Shown here piece after piece: positions 1 to 6,749 of a stretch of 8,477 bases of DNA. The stretch comes from JAFAZI01 sp035501255 (lineage in GTDB: Bacteria > Actinomycetota > Actinomycetes > JAFAQI01): contig DATJWM010000129.1 of NCBI GenBank assembly GCA_035501255.1, positions 1 through 8,477 on the forward strand, given 5' to 3'. Each line of letters starts with the position of its first letter. Position 1 is the first letter of the stretch. Both the position numbers and the translations under genes were made by a program. The notes under the pieces are model-generated. The model made no database searches and was not told where the DNA came from. It saw only the letters and a program-made list of their open reading frames with translations.

Positions 1-30
1 ATTTCGGCTTCGTCGCGCACGGCAGTGGCG

Positions 31-1188
31 TCAGGCCGCGAGGCGCGCGGTGTCCCCCTCCAGCACTTCGCGGAGGATCTCCCGGATCTGCTCCCCGAAG
101 CTCGCCTCGTTGAACTGAGCCGCGTGGCGTCGCAGCGTCGCAGGATCGAACGTCGATGAGCGCAAGCGGGCGATACCGTCGACGAGCGCGTCCGGCGTCG
201 CCTCGTCCACGAACAGGCCGTTGACCCCGTCGATGGTGGTGTCGAGGTATCCGCCTGCGCGCAGGACCAACGTGGGCACGCCCATGCTGTTCGCTTCCGG
301 TGGGGTGAGCCCGAAGTCCTCGCGAGCGACCGCCACCAGCGCGGCGGCGTTTGCATACAACCAGCGCAGTTCGGCGTCGCTGACCCGATCAACGGCGATG
401 ACGTTCGGGTGGGCGTCGATCCCCGCGGGCGCATCGCCCACGATCACGAGCCGCTCGTGCGGCATCGAACCAACTGCGTCGGCGACGACCCGGGTCGCCT
501 TGTACCCGCGGTTGCGCCCGACTGTCAGAAGGTAACCGGGGGCGATCCCCTCGACCGGGATCTGCGGACCATCCGGATCGAAGGCGACGGGTGGCGCAAC
601 GACCTCGGCGTCAATCCCGTACGCGCCCGCGACCCGTTCACGGACGGTGTAGGAGTTGACGATGTAGCGGTCGGCTCGCTGCGCGGCCCAGTTGTCCCAA
701 CGGCGGAGGTGCGGGGTCAGCGCCTTCAGCGCCAGCCGGCTCGGCAGGGACAAGCCCTTGGTATAGTCCTCGGCCTGGTGGAGCCAGCGCGGCGGGTTGT
801 GGCAATAGACGACCACGGGCACCTCGGCCTGCACGCCATGGGCCCATCCGCTGGAGCTTGCGAGCACAATGTCTGCGTCGCCGACATCGATCCGCTTCAG
901 GGCGCGAGGGAGTAGCGGCATCGCGATGCGGTGATCGCCGCGCAGCATCGGAACATGGTTGAGCGGGCTCACGCGGACGTCGAGGTCCCGGAACTCCGGA
1001 TAGGTCTCGTCGGGCTCATAGAGCGTGGTGTGGACCGTCGCCTCCGGGAACGCCCGGCTCATCGACAGCACCACCCGCTCGGCACCGCCGCGCTGGGTGA
1101 GGTAGTCGTGCACGATCGCGACTTTTGGCTGTGAACCGTCATGCAACGGGCGGAGGTCGGGAACGCGACTCAAGGTTGCGGCGGTCAC
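31..1188 (-). CDS. GT4-family glycosyltransferase, WbaZ-like (probable mannosyltransferase type)
   Basis: A 385-residue cytoplasmic GT-B glycosyltransferase that probably adds one sugar from a nucleotide-sugar donor to a lipid-linked polysaccharide precursor. The N-terminal Rossmann domain begins at about residue 22 and contains HDYLTQRGGAERVV (28-41), a signature of WbaZ-like GT4 enzymes, plus CHNPPRWLH (129-137). The C-terminal domain has VGRNRGYK (223-230), whose Arg225 and Lys230 are the usual donor-phosphate contacts. It also has the E-x7-E motif in EDFGLTPPE (Glu290 and Glu298). The length is complete for the family. There is no signal peptide or membrane segment. The start is GTG at 1188 with only a weak purine-rich stretch upstream. 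The first 20 residues precede the conserved fold, but no better internal start is obvious. It lies downstream of the NlpC/P60 gene on the same strand, beyond that gene's terminator, so it is probably transcribed separately. Mannose specificity is inferred from the subfamily and not shown by the sequence. Confidence 0.93.
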   Translation of the reverse strand: MTAATLSRVPDLRPLHDGSQPKVAIVHDYLTQRGGAERVVLSMSRAFPEATVHTTLYEPDETYPEFRDLDVRVSPLNHVPMLRGDHRIAMPLLPRALKRIDVGDADIVLASSSGWAHGVQAEVPVVVYCHNPPRWLHQAEDYTKGLSLPSRLALKALTPHLRRWDNWAAQRADRYIVNSYTVRERVAGAYGIDAEVVAPPVAFDPDGPQIPVEGIAPGYLLTVGRNRGYKATRVVADAVGSMPHERLVIVGDAPAGIDAHPNVIAVDRVSDAELRWLYANAAALVAVAREDFGLTPPEANSMGVPTLVLRAGGYLDTTIDGVNGLFVDEATPDALVDGIARLRSSTFDPATLRRHAAQFNEASFGEQIREILREVLEGDTARLAA

Positions 1189-1222
1189 GTGCTCGCTTTC
1201 TGATCGATTACGCTGTTATGTC

Positions 1223-1393
1223 GGCTTTATCGGGGTTGACTCTTTAGCCCTTTAGGCGAAAAATCTTCCGCTGATAAATCCCTCCATAGATCGAAAAAGT
1301 GGCCAGCGCCACCGAGCAGCCAAGCGGCCGTCTGCACCCGCCAAGTTTAGAGTTCGGCCACTGTCAGGCCCGGCATGAATCGCCGATAAGGCC
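1223..1393. repeat. Three copies of a YGATAARNCC-like motif, two forming an imperfect inverted repeat
   Basis: CGATAAAGCC is on the minus strand at 1223-1232. TGATAAATCC (1272-1281) and CGATAAGGCC (1384-1393) are on the plus strand. The outer two form an imperfect inverted repeat matching at 11 of 13 positions (1223-1235 against 1381-1393). The motif could be a regulator-binding site upstream of the glycosyltransferase gene, the ends of a decayed small element, or chance in an AT-richer stretch. The last copy sits beside the terminator. Confidence 0.25.
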
Positions 1394-1394
1394 C

Positions 1395-1420
1395 AAAAAT
1401 GCCGCGCAGATGGCGGCATT
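1395..1420 (-). terminator. Rho-independent terminator of the NlpC/P60 gene
   Basis: Read on the minus strand, a perfect 8-bp stem AATGCCGC/GCGGCATT (plus-strand arms 1413-1420 and 1398-1405) encloses a 7-base loop. The right arm runs into a tract of five T residues (CATTTTT) ending at 1395. The hairpin begins six bases after the stop codon of the NlpC/P60 gene. Position, stem and T tract all fit an intrinsic terminator. The T tract is short, so termination may be incomplete. Confidence 0.72.
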
Positions 1421-1426
1421 ACCGCA

Positions 1427-2704
1427 TCAGCCCAAGGTGAGCCACATCGGCGTGCGAACCACCCCGTTCGCCCTGAGCCGGTGGGCATGCTGCCAGGACT
1501 TCACGGCGCCTTCGGTCGCCGGACCGTAACCACCATCCACCGTCAGCCCGTCACCGTGGCGGTTGAGCGCCTGCTGAAGCTGGCTCACCGACCACCCGGT
1601 TGCGCCGGGCTTGATCGGCAGGACGAGCCCACCCACCGGTCGAATCGCGACCGGCAGCAGGTCGGCGGTCGACAACGCAGCGGTGCCTACATCAGCGCCG
1701 GTGTGCGGCGCCTGCAGGATCCGACCGCCGCCGACGTACATGACCACGTGGTACACCGTGGACGGCATGGTGAGGTCGGCGGCGTAAAAGAGCAGGTCCC
1801 CTTGCCGCGCGTGGTCGAGGGGCACCGGCTGCCCGGCGCCGGCGTACTGCGCGGCGGCAACCCGAGGGATGGTCAACCCGGCGTGCTCGTACGCCGTCAT
1901 CGTCAGCCCGGAGCAGTCGTAGCCCTTCGGGCCTGTGCCCCCCCACACGTACGGCTTGCCGATCTGCTTGCGTGCGAAGGCCATCGCCTGCAGTGCGATC
2001 TTGTTCGTCGTCGTTCCCGGCTTGTTCACCAACTTGGCCGCCAGCCGGGACACCTTCGCGCGGATCCTCGCCTGCGCCTTCGCGTCCGACGGACCGGGCG
2101 ACGTCGTTGTTCCTACCGGCTCCTTCACCGAGGCGGCGGTCGAGCACGCGGGCGTGCCAAAACGCTTCAAAGCCCTCCACGTCTTGACATTTGTGGCCCC
2201 GGTCACGGAGAGCTTCGCGTCGCGCTGAGCCTTCTTCACCGCCGACGCGGTCGCCGACCCGAACGATCCGTCGACCCGCAGCGAGACCGCGCGCTGGAGA
2301 ACCGCGACCGCGAGGCCGCTGGCGCCGCGGGTGAGGATCGCGCACGTCGGTGTGACACCGGTGCCGCTCACCGTCTGCCCGCATGCCTTCTCGGCGGTCG
2401 CGGTCGGCAGAGTCGCCCAGGTCGGGTTGTCGACCACCCCCGTGACCGGTATCCCAGCCGCCTTTTGCCACTTCTTCAGAGCGTGCTGCGTGTTGGGGCC
2501 AAAGTCACCGTCGGCCGGCGTGTCGATGACAGCTTGAATCGTCGCGACGGCCGGTCCTACCGAACCCTGGGACAACGTCGCGCAGGTCAGCGTCGGCGCC
2601 TTCGAGGCCTGCGCGGAGGCGGGCGAGGTCGTGAGCACACCGAAGGCCACAAGGCCCGCAAGCACCCAGCTCACCCAATGAGCCCACCCTGGGCGCATCC
2701 GCAC
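1427..2704 (-). CDS. Secreted NlpC/P60 peptidoglycan peptidase with three peptidoglycan-binding repeats
   Basis: A 425-residue exported cell-wall enzyme of the NlpC/P60 family, which usually cleaves D-Glu-diaminopimelate bonds in stem peptides. A basic start and hydrophobic segment (about residues 1-28) end in ASAQA, with signal peptidase cleavage likely after residue 31 or 33. Two PG_binding_1-type repeats follow (about 46-99 and 125-179), each ending in a TW-x-x-L pattern. The NlpC/P60 domain (about 236-350) contains DCSG with the nucleophile Cys264, YHVVMYVGGG with His319, and APHTG with His334 as the third triad residue. A third binding repeat forms the C terminus (about 362-425). Cysteines bracket the first two repeats (41/108 and 121/187), which suggests disulfides. 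I chose GTG at 2704 because GGAGG lies six bases upstream. GTG at 2719 (430 residues) and ATG at 2698 are alternatives. The gene is divergent from the kinase gene. Confidence 0.94.
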   Translation of the reverse strand: MRMRPGWAHWVSWVLAGLVAFGVLTTSPASAQASKAPTLTCATLSQGSVGPAVATIQAVIDTPADGDFGPNTQHALKKWQKAAGIPVTGVVDNPTWATLPTATAEKACGQTVSGTGVTPTCAILTRGASGLAVAVLQRAVSLRVDGSFGSATASAVKKAQRDAKLSVTGATNVKTWRALKRFGTPACSTAASVKEPVGTTTSPGPSDAKAQARIRAKVSRLAAKLVNKPGTTTNKIALQAMAFARKQIGKPYVWGGTGPKGYDCSGLTMTAYEHAGLTIPRVAAAQYAGAGQPVPLDHARQGDLLFYAADLTMPSTVYHVVMYVGGGRILQAPHTGADVGTAALSTADLLPVAIRPVGGLVLPIKPGATGWSVSQLQQALNRHGDGLTVDGGYGPATEGAVKSWQHAHRLRANGVVRTPMWLTLG

Positions 2705-2710
2705 GACCGA

Positions 2711-2715
2711 CCTCC
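2711..2715 (-). promoter_or_regulatory. Shine-Dalgarno GGAGG that decides the NlpC/P60 start
   Basis: On the minus strand GGAGG ends six bases before the GTG at 2704, an ideal spacing. The longest open frame begins at GTG 2719 and would place this Shine-Dalgarno inside the coding sequence. That upstream GTG has only a weak match before it. ATG 2698 would also use this site but at about 12 bases. The signal peptide is intact with any of the three starts. Confidence 0.6.
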
Positions 2716-2762
2716 GCACCGGTTCTCGTCACCGTCGCCTACTTCCGGTGTTTCGGCACATA

Positions 2763-2790
2763 CCCCCGGGCTCCTTGACCCAAAAGGGGG
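2763..2790. promoter_or_regulatory. Dyad in the divergent intergenic region
   Basis: CCCCCGGG (2763-2770) can pair with CCC (2779-2781) and GGGGG (2786-2790), giving an 8-bp interrupted stem with an 8-base loop and an AAAA bulge on one side. It lies between the NlpC/P60 start and the kinase start, so it could be an operator serving both or a leader hairpin in the minus-strand transcript. It has no T tract suitable for a terminator. The dyad is visible in the sequence; its role is not. Confidence 0.25.
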
Positions 2791-2806
2791 ATTCTGATTG
2801 CTCCTG

Positions 2807-2823
2807 CTGCGCGCAGGTAAACT
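2807..2823 (+). promoter_or_regulatory. Candidate -10 element with adjoining palindrome before the kinase operon
   Basis: TAAACT at 2818-2823 fits the TAnnnT pattern of a -10 box and would start transcription near 2830, giving a leader of roughly 38 bases before GTG 2868. The -35 position at 17-base spacing (2795-2800, TGATTG) is poor. Directly upstream is a perfect 10-bp palindrome, CTGCGCGCAG (2807-2816), placed where a repressor could block polymerase. TTGACC at 2775-2780 resembles a -35 but has no partner at normal spacing. Confidence 0.28.
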
Positions 2824-2867
2824 TCTGCCACACTGGTCCCCGATCTCTCTCGGATGGACAGGCGGCT

Positions 2868-4490
2868 GTGGAACTCATCGACTACGTGCATGTGCTGCGC
2901 CGCCGATGGGTCCTCATGTTCGTGGTCCTTGCCGCGTGCGTCGGTGGGGCGTATGCAGCGACCGCAGTGCAGTCGAAGGTCTACCAGGCCGACGCACAGC
3001 TGATCACCACGGGCGCAACCAAGGGAGTCGTCGGCAACGAAACCGCCGAGCAACAGATCGCCGCGGGACGAGCAACCGCGATCGCCCAGATCGCCGGCAC
3101 CGCCCCCGCGGTGCAAGCCGCGACCGCCGCGGCGGGAACGCTCCCGGCAGGTGCAAGCCTGTCGGTGTCCGGGACCGCGGACGGCACCGATCCGTTCGTC
3201 ACCATCTCGGTCAAGAGCAGCAGCCCCGAGGAGGCTCAGGCCGTTGCAAACGCCTACGCCGGCGTGATGCCCGATGTCTTGCGCAGCCTCGGCCAGGCTC
3301 CAGGGATCACCGACGGTGCCGTTCGCCAGCTCGGCACCGCGGGTCTGCCGACGACACCGGAGTCCCCCAGGCCGCGAATCAACCTCCTGGTCGGGCTCGC
3401 GGTCGGCATCGTCCTGGCGCTGATCGCCGCGTTCGTCCGCGAAGCACTCGACCGACGGCTGCGGGACTCCGACGACCTCGAACGGATCGCAAAGGTCCCG
3501 GTGCTCGGCGTCGTACCGATCGAGCTGGCCAAAGAGAAGGTGCCGGTCGCCTCCGACCCGCACTCGGCCCGGGCTGAGGCCTATCGCAAGGTGCGGACAA
3601 ACCTGACCTTCACCACGTCATCCGGCAGCCCTCAGTCGATCCTGATCACCAGTGCCGTTGCCGGGGAAGGCAAGACGACGCTGGCCGTGAACCTCGCGTA
3701 CGCCTACGCGAGAGCCGGCCAGCGGGTCGCGCTGGTCGACGCCGACATGCGCCGGCCAATGGTCGGTGAATTCCTCGGGCTGGGCTCCACGATCGGTCTG
3801 GCGAACGTGCTTGCCGGCGAGTTGAGCGTGCGCGACGCGATCCAGGAACTGGAGGGCGGCCGGATCCACGTGCTCGCCAGCGGAACGGCTCCCGCAAACC
3901 CGAGCGAGCTCCTCGGGTCCACTCAGATGCGCGACGCCATGCTCCCGCTCATCGACAACCACGACGTCGTGATCATCGACGCACCGCCGGTGCTTCCGGT
4001 CGCGGACGCTCTCGTACTGGCGGTCAGGGTCGAGGCTGTGGTTCTCGTCGCGCGGATCGGGCAGACCACGCGCCAGCACCTGCTCGCTGCGCGCGACGCC
4101 GTGCGAAAAGTGCAAGGCAACCTCGTCGGTATCGTTCCGAACACCGCGCTGAAGGGAGAGGGAAGCTCCTACGGCTACACCTACGGCGAGCGCACTGGAC
4201 GTGGCGCCAAGGGGACGAGGCGGCGAAAGAAGGCCCGCAAGCGCGAGGCAGCGGCGCGCGCCGCCGCGGCGAGCATCGGACCGGCCTCGACGAACGCCTT
4301 CGACCTGGCTCCGGCCGATTCGACGGCCCAGGACGGCCAACCTCCTGCAGGACCGGCCGACGTCGTTCCGCCAGCGCCAGCGGCTGGGGGAGCGGACATC
4401 GCGCCTCATCCGACGAACGGCGTCGCCCATGAGGTGAACGGCGCATCGATGTTGCTCGGCGCACGCGATCACGACGCTCAGCCTTTGTGA
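2868..4490 (+). CDS. Fused Wzz-type chain-length regulator and BY-kinase (polysaccharide tyrosine autokinase)
   Basis: A 540-residue membrane protein coupling a Wzz-like chain-length domain to a bacterial tyrosine kinase, which controls polymer length and export. The N-terminal membrane segment is at about 14-33, the extracytoplasmic part at 34-168, and a proline motif (PTTPESPRP, 161-169) precedes the second membrane segment at about 171-190. The cytoplasmic kinase has the EAYR oligomerisation motif (237-240), Walker A AGEGKTT with Lys269, Walker A' VALVDADMRRP (287-297), and Walker B VVIIDAPP (367-374). Only three clustered tyrosines follow (435, 437 and 439, in YGYTYG). After them comes an Arg/Lys-rich stretch (445-459) and an Ala/Pro-rich tail of about 75 residues. 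I chose GTG 2868 because the membrane segment follows at normal distance. The frame stays open upstream to ATG 2748, but those 40 residues do not resemble the family. A weak GGATGG lies at 2852-2857. The gene overlaps the next by four bases. Confidence 0.93.
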   Translation: MELIDYVHVLRRRWVLMFVVLAACVGGAYAATAVQSKVYQADAQLITTGATKGVVGNETAEQQIAAGRATAIAQIAGTAPAVQAATAAAGTLPAGASLSVSGTADGTDPFVTISVKSSSPEEAQAVANAYAGVMPDVLRSLGQAPGITDGAVRQLGTAGLPTTPESPRPRINLLVGLAVGIVLALIAAFVREALDRRLRDSDDLERIAKVPVLGVVPIELAKEKVPVASDPHSARAEAYRKVRTNLTFTTSSGSPQSILITSAVAGEGKTTLAVNLAYAYARAGQRVALVDADMRRPMVGEFLGLGSTIGLANVLAGELSVRDAIQELEGGRIHVLASGTAPANPSELLGSTQMRDAMLPLIDNHDVVIIDAPPVLPVADALVLAVRVEAVVLVARIGQTTRQHLLAARDAVRKVQGNLVGIVPNTALKGEGSSYGYTYGERTGRGAKGTRRRKKARKREAAARAAAASIGPASTNAFDLAPADSTAQDGQPPAGPADVVPPAPAAGGADIAPHPTNGVAHEVNGASMLLGARDHDAQPL

Positions 4491-5902
4491 ACGCTCAGGC
4501 TCGAGCGCAGGTCTCGATCCGGCCGATCGTGGCCGGGCTGCCATTCGCGGCAGTGGCTGCCGGAGTCGGGTTCCTCTCCGCGCTGAAGATGCGAGCAGGG
4601 CTCGCGGTCGCTGCGCTCACCGCGGCCGGGATCCTGATGCTCTACCCGTGGTGGGCCCTCGTCCTCGCAACCGCACTGACCCCGTTCCAGACCGACCTGA
4701 CGGGTTCGTCGATCGGCGGGCTCAACGTCGGGCTGCCCGATCTGCTGGTCGCACTCACCGTGGCCGGGCTTGTGCCGCTGGTGCTCCTTCAGGAGTCGTG
4801 GCGGTCCCGGCTCGCGGATGCCCGACCCGCGTTGTGGTGGACACTGCCGTTCCTGCTCTGGCTGACCATCGTCGTCATCGACCATCCGTCGGCGACGAGC
4901 GCCGCGAACGCAGTCCAGTACGCCGAGTTGACGGCACTCACGATCGCCCTGGGGGCGGCCGTATTCGACAACCGCCTCGCGCGATTCGCCATCTGCGGAT
5001 TTATCGGGGTCGCGTCGCTCGTAGCGGTGCTCTGGATCGCGGACATCGGTCGCAACCACCTCGGCGACAAGAACCCGGTCGGCCAGTTCATGGTGGACGC
5101 CGCGCTGTTGAGCCTCGTGGTGATCAAGCGCGCGCGCTACCGCTACCCGATCGTCCTACTCCTCGTTGTCGGCATCCTCTACACCGAGTCTCGCGGCGCG
5201 GTCCTCGGCGCCACCATTGGCGTGGTCGTGCTGCTGGCGTTCCGCGGTCTGGGGACCTGGCGGCGAACGGTCGGCGTACTTGTGCCGATCGCGATCATCG
5301 TGATCGTGGGTTACAACGTGGTGCCGCACTCGTTGCGAGAACGGGTTCAGTCAACGTTTTCCGCAGTCGGCCTCGGGCCACAGACACCGGAGGCTCAGCA
5401 GAATCCCAATAGCGATACTCCCAGCGGCGACCTCACGCCCTCCCAGTACACGGTGCAGTTGCGGACGATCTACCGGCGCGAGGGGATCGCGTACGTCAGG
5501 CAACATCCTTGGTTCGGTGTGGGTCTCGGAAGCTACCTCACCGGCAACCAAGCAGACGGCACGCTCACGAACCAGCCGCATGAGGTCCTCATCCTTGAGG
5601 CTGGCGAAGGAGGTGTTCCAGAGATGGTGCTCTTCCTCGTCATGTTGGCGGGGACAGCGGCGGTGGTGATCCGCCGAGCCAACCGGTCTCCGTGGGCCGG
5701 CGCTGCGCTCGCCGTGCAGGCAGCCATCGTCACCCACGGCCTCGTCGACGTCTACTGGGTCAGAGGCACACCGTTCATCGGATGGTTGCTCGTCGGCATG
5801 GCACTCAACCGTCGACTTGACAGGCCAGACGATGGCGCGGGCGAGCCGACATCGACCGACATGCGTCAGCCGCGACCCGCAACTGCATACGTACTCACAT
5901 AG
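4487..5902 (+). CDS. O-antigen ligase/Wzy-type polysaccharide polymerase, integral membrane protein
   Basis: A 471-residue polytopic membrane protein with roughly ten to twelve hydrophobic segments between about residues 12 and 441. It matches the Wzy_C (O-antigen ligase/polymerase) superfamily pattern. TESRGAVLG (233-241, Arg236) lies in a membrane segment. A large outer loop spans about 276-375 and contains HPWFGVGLGSY (340-350) and TNQPHEVLILEAGEGG (361-376), with His365 and Glu366 in the position of the conserved loop histidine. In a Gram-positive without lipopolysaccharide, the likely job is to polymerise lipid-linked repeat units outside the membrane. Ligation to another acceptor cannot be excluded. 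The start is GTG 4487 in a GTGA overlap with the kinase stop and has no clear Shine-Dalgarno, suggesting translational coupling. The last 30 residues are polar and probably a cytoplasmic tail. Superfamily assignment is strong; polymerase versus ligase is inference from context. Confidence 0.9.
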   Translation: MNAQARAQVSIRPIVAGLPFAAVAAGVGFLSALKMRAGLAVAALTAAGILMLYPWWALVLATALTPFQTDLTGSSIGGLNVGLPDLLVALTVAGLVPLVLLQESWRSRLADARPALWWTLPFLLWLTIVVIDHPSATSAANAVQYAELTALTIALGAAVFDNRLARFAICGFIGVASLVAVLWIADIGRNHLGDKNPVGQFMVDAALLSLVVIKRARYRYPIVLLLVVGILYTESRGAVLGATIGVVVLLAFRGLGTWRRTVGVLVPIAIIVIVGYNVVPHSLRERVQSTFSAVGLGPQTPEAQQNPNSDTPSGDLTPSQYTVQLRTIYRREGIAYVRQHPWFGVGLGSYLTGNQADGTLTNQPHEVLILEAGEGGVPEMVLFLVMLAGTAAVVIRRANRSPWAGAALAVQAAIVTHGLVDVYWVRGTPFIGWLLVGMALNRRLDRPDDGAGEPTSTDMRQPRPATAYVLT

Positions 5903-5906
5903 CCGA

Positions 5907-6749
5907 ATGGGTCACGCAATCTCGATCCTCATCGTTGCGTACAACGGTGTTGAAGACCTGGCCGCCTGCCTCGCCCCCATTGCCAAAGACTTCCCCGTCG
6001 TGGTGATTGACAACTCCTCCAACCCGCAAGTGCGTCGGGCGGTTGAAGAGCACGGCGCGCAGTACGTCGACTCAGGAGCAAACATTGGATTCGCCGCCGG
6101 AGTTAATCTTGGTGCGCAGCACATCGATCCGAGCCACGACATCCTTCTGCTGAATCCGGACGCCGTCATCGAACCCGCAATCGTCAGCATCTTGCATGGC
6201 GCACTGCGTAGCGACGCCGGGCTCGCAGCGGTGACCGGGCGTCTGACGAGCGCGGACGGCACTGAGGAGCGAGTCGGTTGGCCCTTCCCGACGCCCGGAA
6301 GGATGTGGCTCGAGGCGCTCGGCCTCGCCCGATTCGCACCGGCACCGACAGAGTTCGTGATCGGCGCCACGTTGCTGCTCCGACGCGAGGCGCTCGATGA
6401 CGTCGGGGCGCTCGACGAGCGCTTCTTCCTCTACGCCGAGGAAACCGACTGGCAGCGACGCGCCTCCCAGCGCGGGTGGGCGTTTCGTGTCGTTACCAAC
6501 GCGGTTGCCCGACACCGCGGCGCCGGCACGAGCGCCGATCAAGACCAGCGAGAGCGGCTCTTTCACGCCGGGACCGAGACCTACATTCGGAAATGGTTCG
6601 GCGCGGGCGGCTGGGCAAACTACCGCATCGCTGCGCTCTCGGGAGCGGCGATCCGAAGCATTCTGGGCACTGATCCCGGCCGTCGTCAGGCCAGACGCCG
6701 GTTTCGTTTGTATTTGCGCGGCCCTCGCCGAGCAGCGGCCCTCCCCTGA
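5907..6749 (+). CDS. GT2-family glycosyltransferase, WbbL/rhamnosyltransferase-like
   Basis: A 280-residue GT-A glycosyltransferase that probably extends the lipid-linked repeat unit in the cytoplasm. The N terminus is the typical ISILIVAYNG (5-14). It is followed by VVVIDNSS (31-38), ANIGFAAGVNLG (58-69), and LLLNPDA (80-86), in which Asp85 belongs to a degenerate metal-binding DxD. Next come FFLYAEETDWQRR (173-185), carrying the acidic catalytic and metal residues, and RHRGAGTS (202-209). This order is that of WbbL-like enzymes, many of which transfer rhamnose; the sugar here is not certain. The C terminus is basic (RRQARRRFRLYLRGPRR, 259-275), which may help membrane association. I chose ATG 5907, four bases after the preceding stop. 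The frame is open upstream to ATG 5817, but that would add 30 unrelated residues overlapping the polymerase gene. The gene ends in TGATG, sharing one base with the next start. Confidence 0.92.
   Translation: MGHAISILIVAYNGVEDLAACLAPIAKDFPVVVIDNSSNPQVRRAVEEHGAQYVDSGANIGFAAGVNLGAQHIDPSHDILLLNPDAVIEPAIVSILHGALRSDAGLAAVTGRLTSADGTEERVGWPFPTPGRMWLEALGLARFAPAPTEFVIGATLLLRREALDDVGALDERFFLYAEETDWQRRASQRGWAFRVVTNAVARHRGAGTSADQDQRERLFHAGTETYIRKWFGAGGWANYRIAALSGAAIRSILGTDPGRRQARRRFRLYLRGPRRAAALP

Larger units (their letters stand above)
1189..1426. other. AT-richer intergenic region between the two minus-strand genes
   Basis: This 238-bp non-coding gap contains a terminator for the NlpC/P60 gene at its right end. 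It must also hold the promoter and leader of the glycosyltransferase gene, although I find no convincing -35/-10 pair on the minus strand. It is visibly richer in A and T than the flanking genes, especially at 1201-1300. It contains three copies of a YGATAARNCC-like motif, described as a separate feature, and a 7-bp inverted repeat, AGTGGCC (1298-1304) with GGCCACT (1356-1362). Short open frames crossing the gap show no recognisable protein character. Confidence 0.6.

Noticed and set aside
1..30. Possible start of another minus-strand gene at GTG (18-20)
   Set aside because: Only about seven codons lie in the window and no ribosome binding site is clear, so a gene cannot be supported.
1236..1266. 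TTGACT at 1236-1241 as a plus-strand promoter
   Set aside because: No acceptable -10 lies at 16-18 bases, and there is no plus-strand gene downstream to be served.
2720..2790. Possible cyclic di-AMP (ydaO-type) riboswitch upstream of the NlpC/P60 gene
   Set aside because: Such riboswitches often precede actinomycete wall-hydrolase genes, and GTAGGCGAC and CCGAAAC fragments resemble parts of it. The order and spacing of the conserved blocks do not match, and the leader is too short for the full element.
1481..2797. Long plus-strand open frame of 438 codons opposite the NlpC/P60 gene
   Set aside because: It is arginine-rich and has no domain or membrane character. It lies fully antisense to a gene with clear catalytic motifs, and long antisense frames are common in GC-rich coding DNA.
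2748..2867. N-terminal extension of the kinase gene from ATG 2748
   Set aside because: The 40 extra residues are cysteine-rich and unlike Wzz N termini. They would push the first membrane segment away from the start and would cover the promoter region.
2739..4544. Minus-strand open frames of 274 and 308 codons opposite the kinase gene
   Set aside because: They have Arg/Asp/Gly-rich composition and no recognisable fold. They are antisense shadows of the Wzz/BY-kinase gene.
5817..5906. N-terminal extension of the GT2 gene from ATG 5817
   Set aside because: It would overlap the polymerase gene by 86 bases and add residues unlike GT2 enzymes, whose fold begins directly after ATG 5907.
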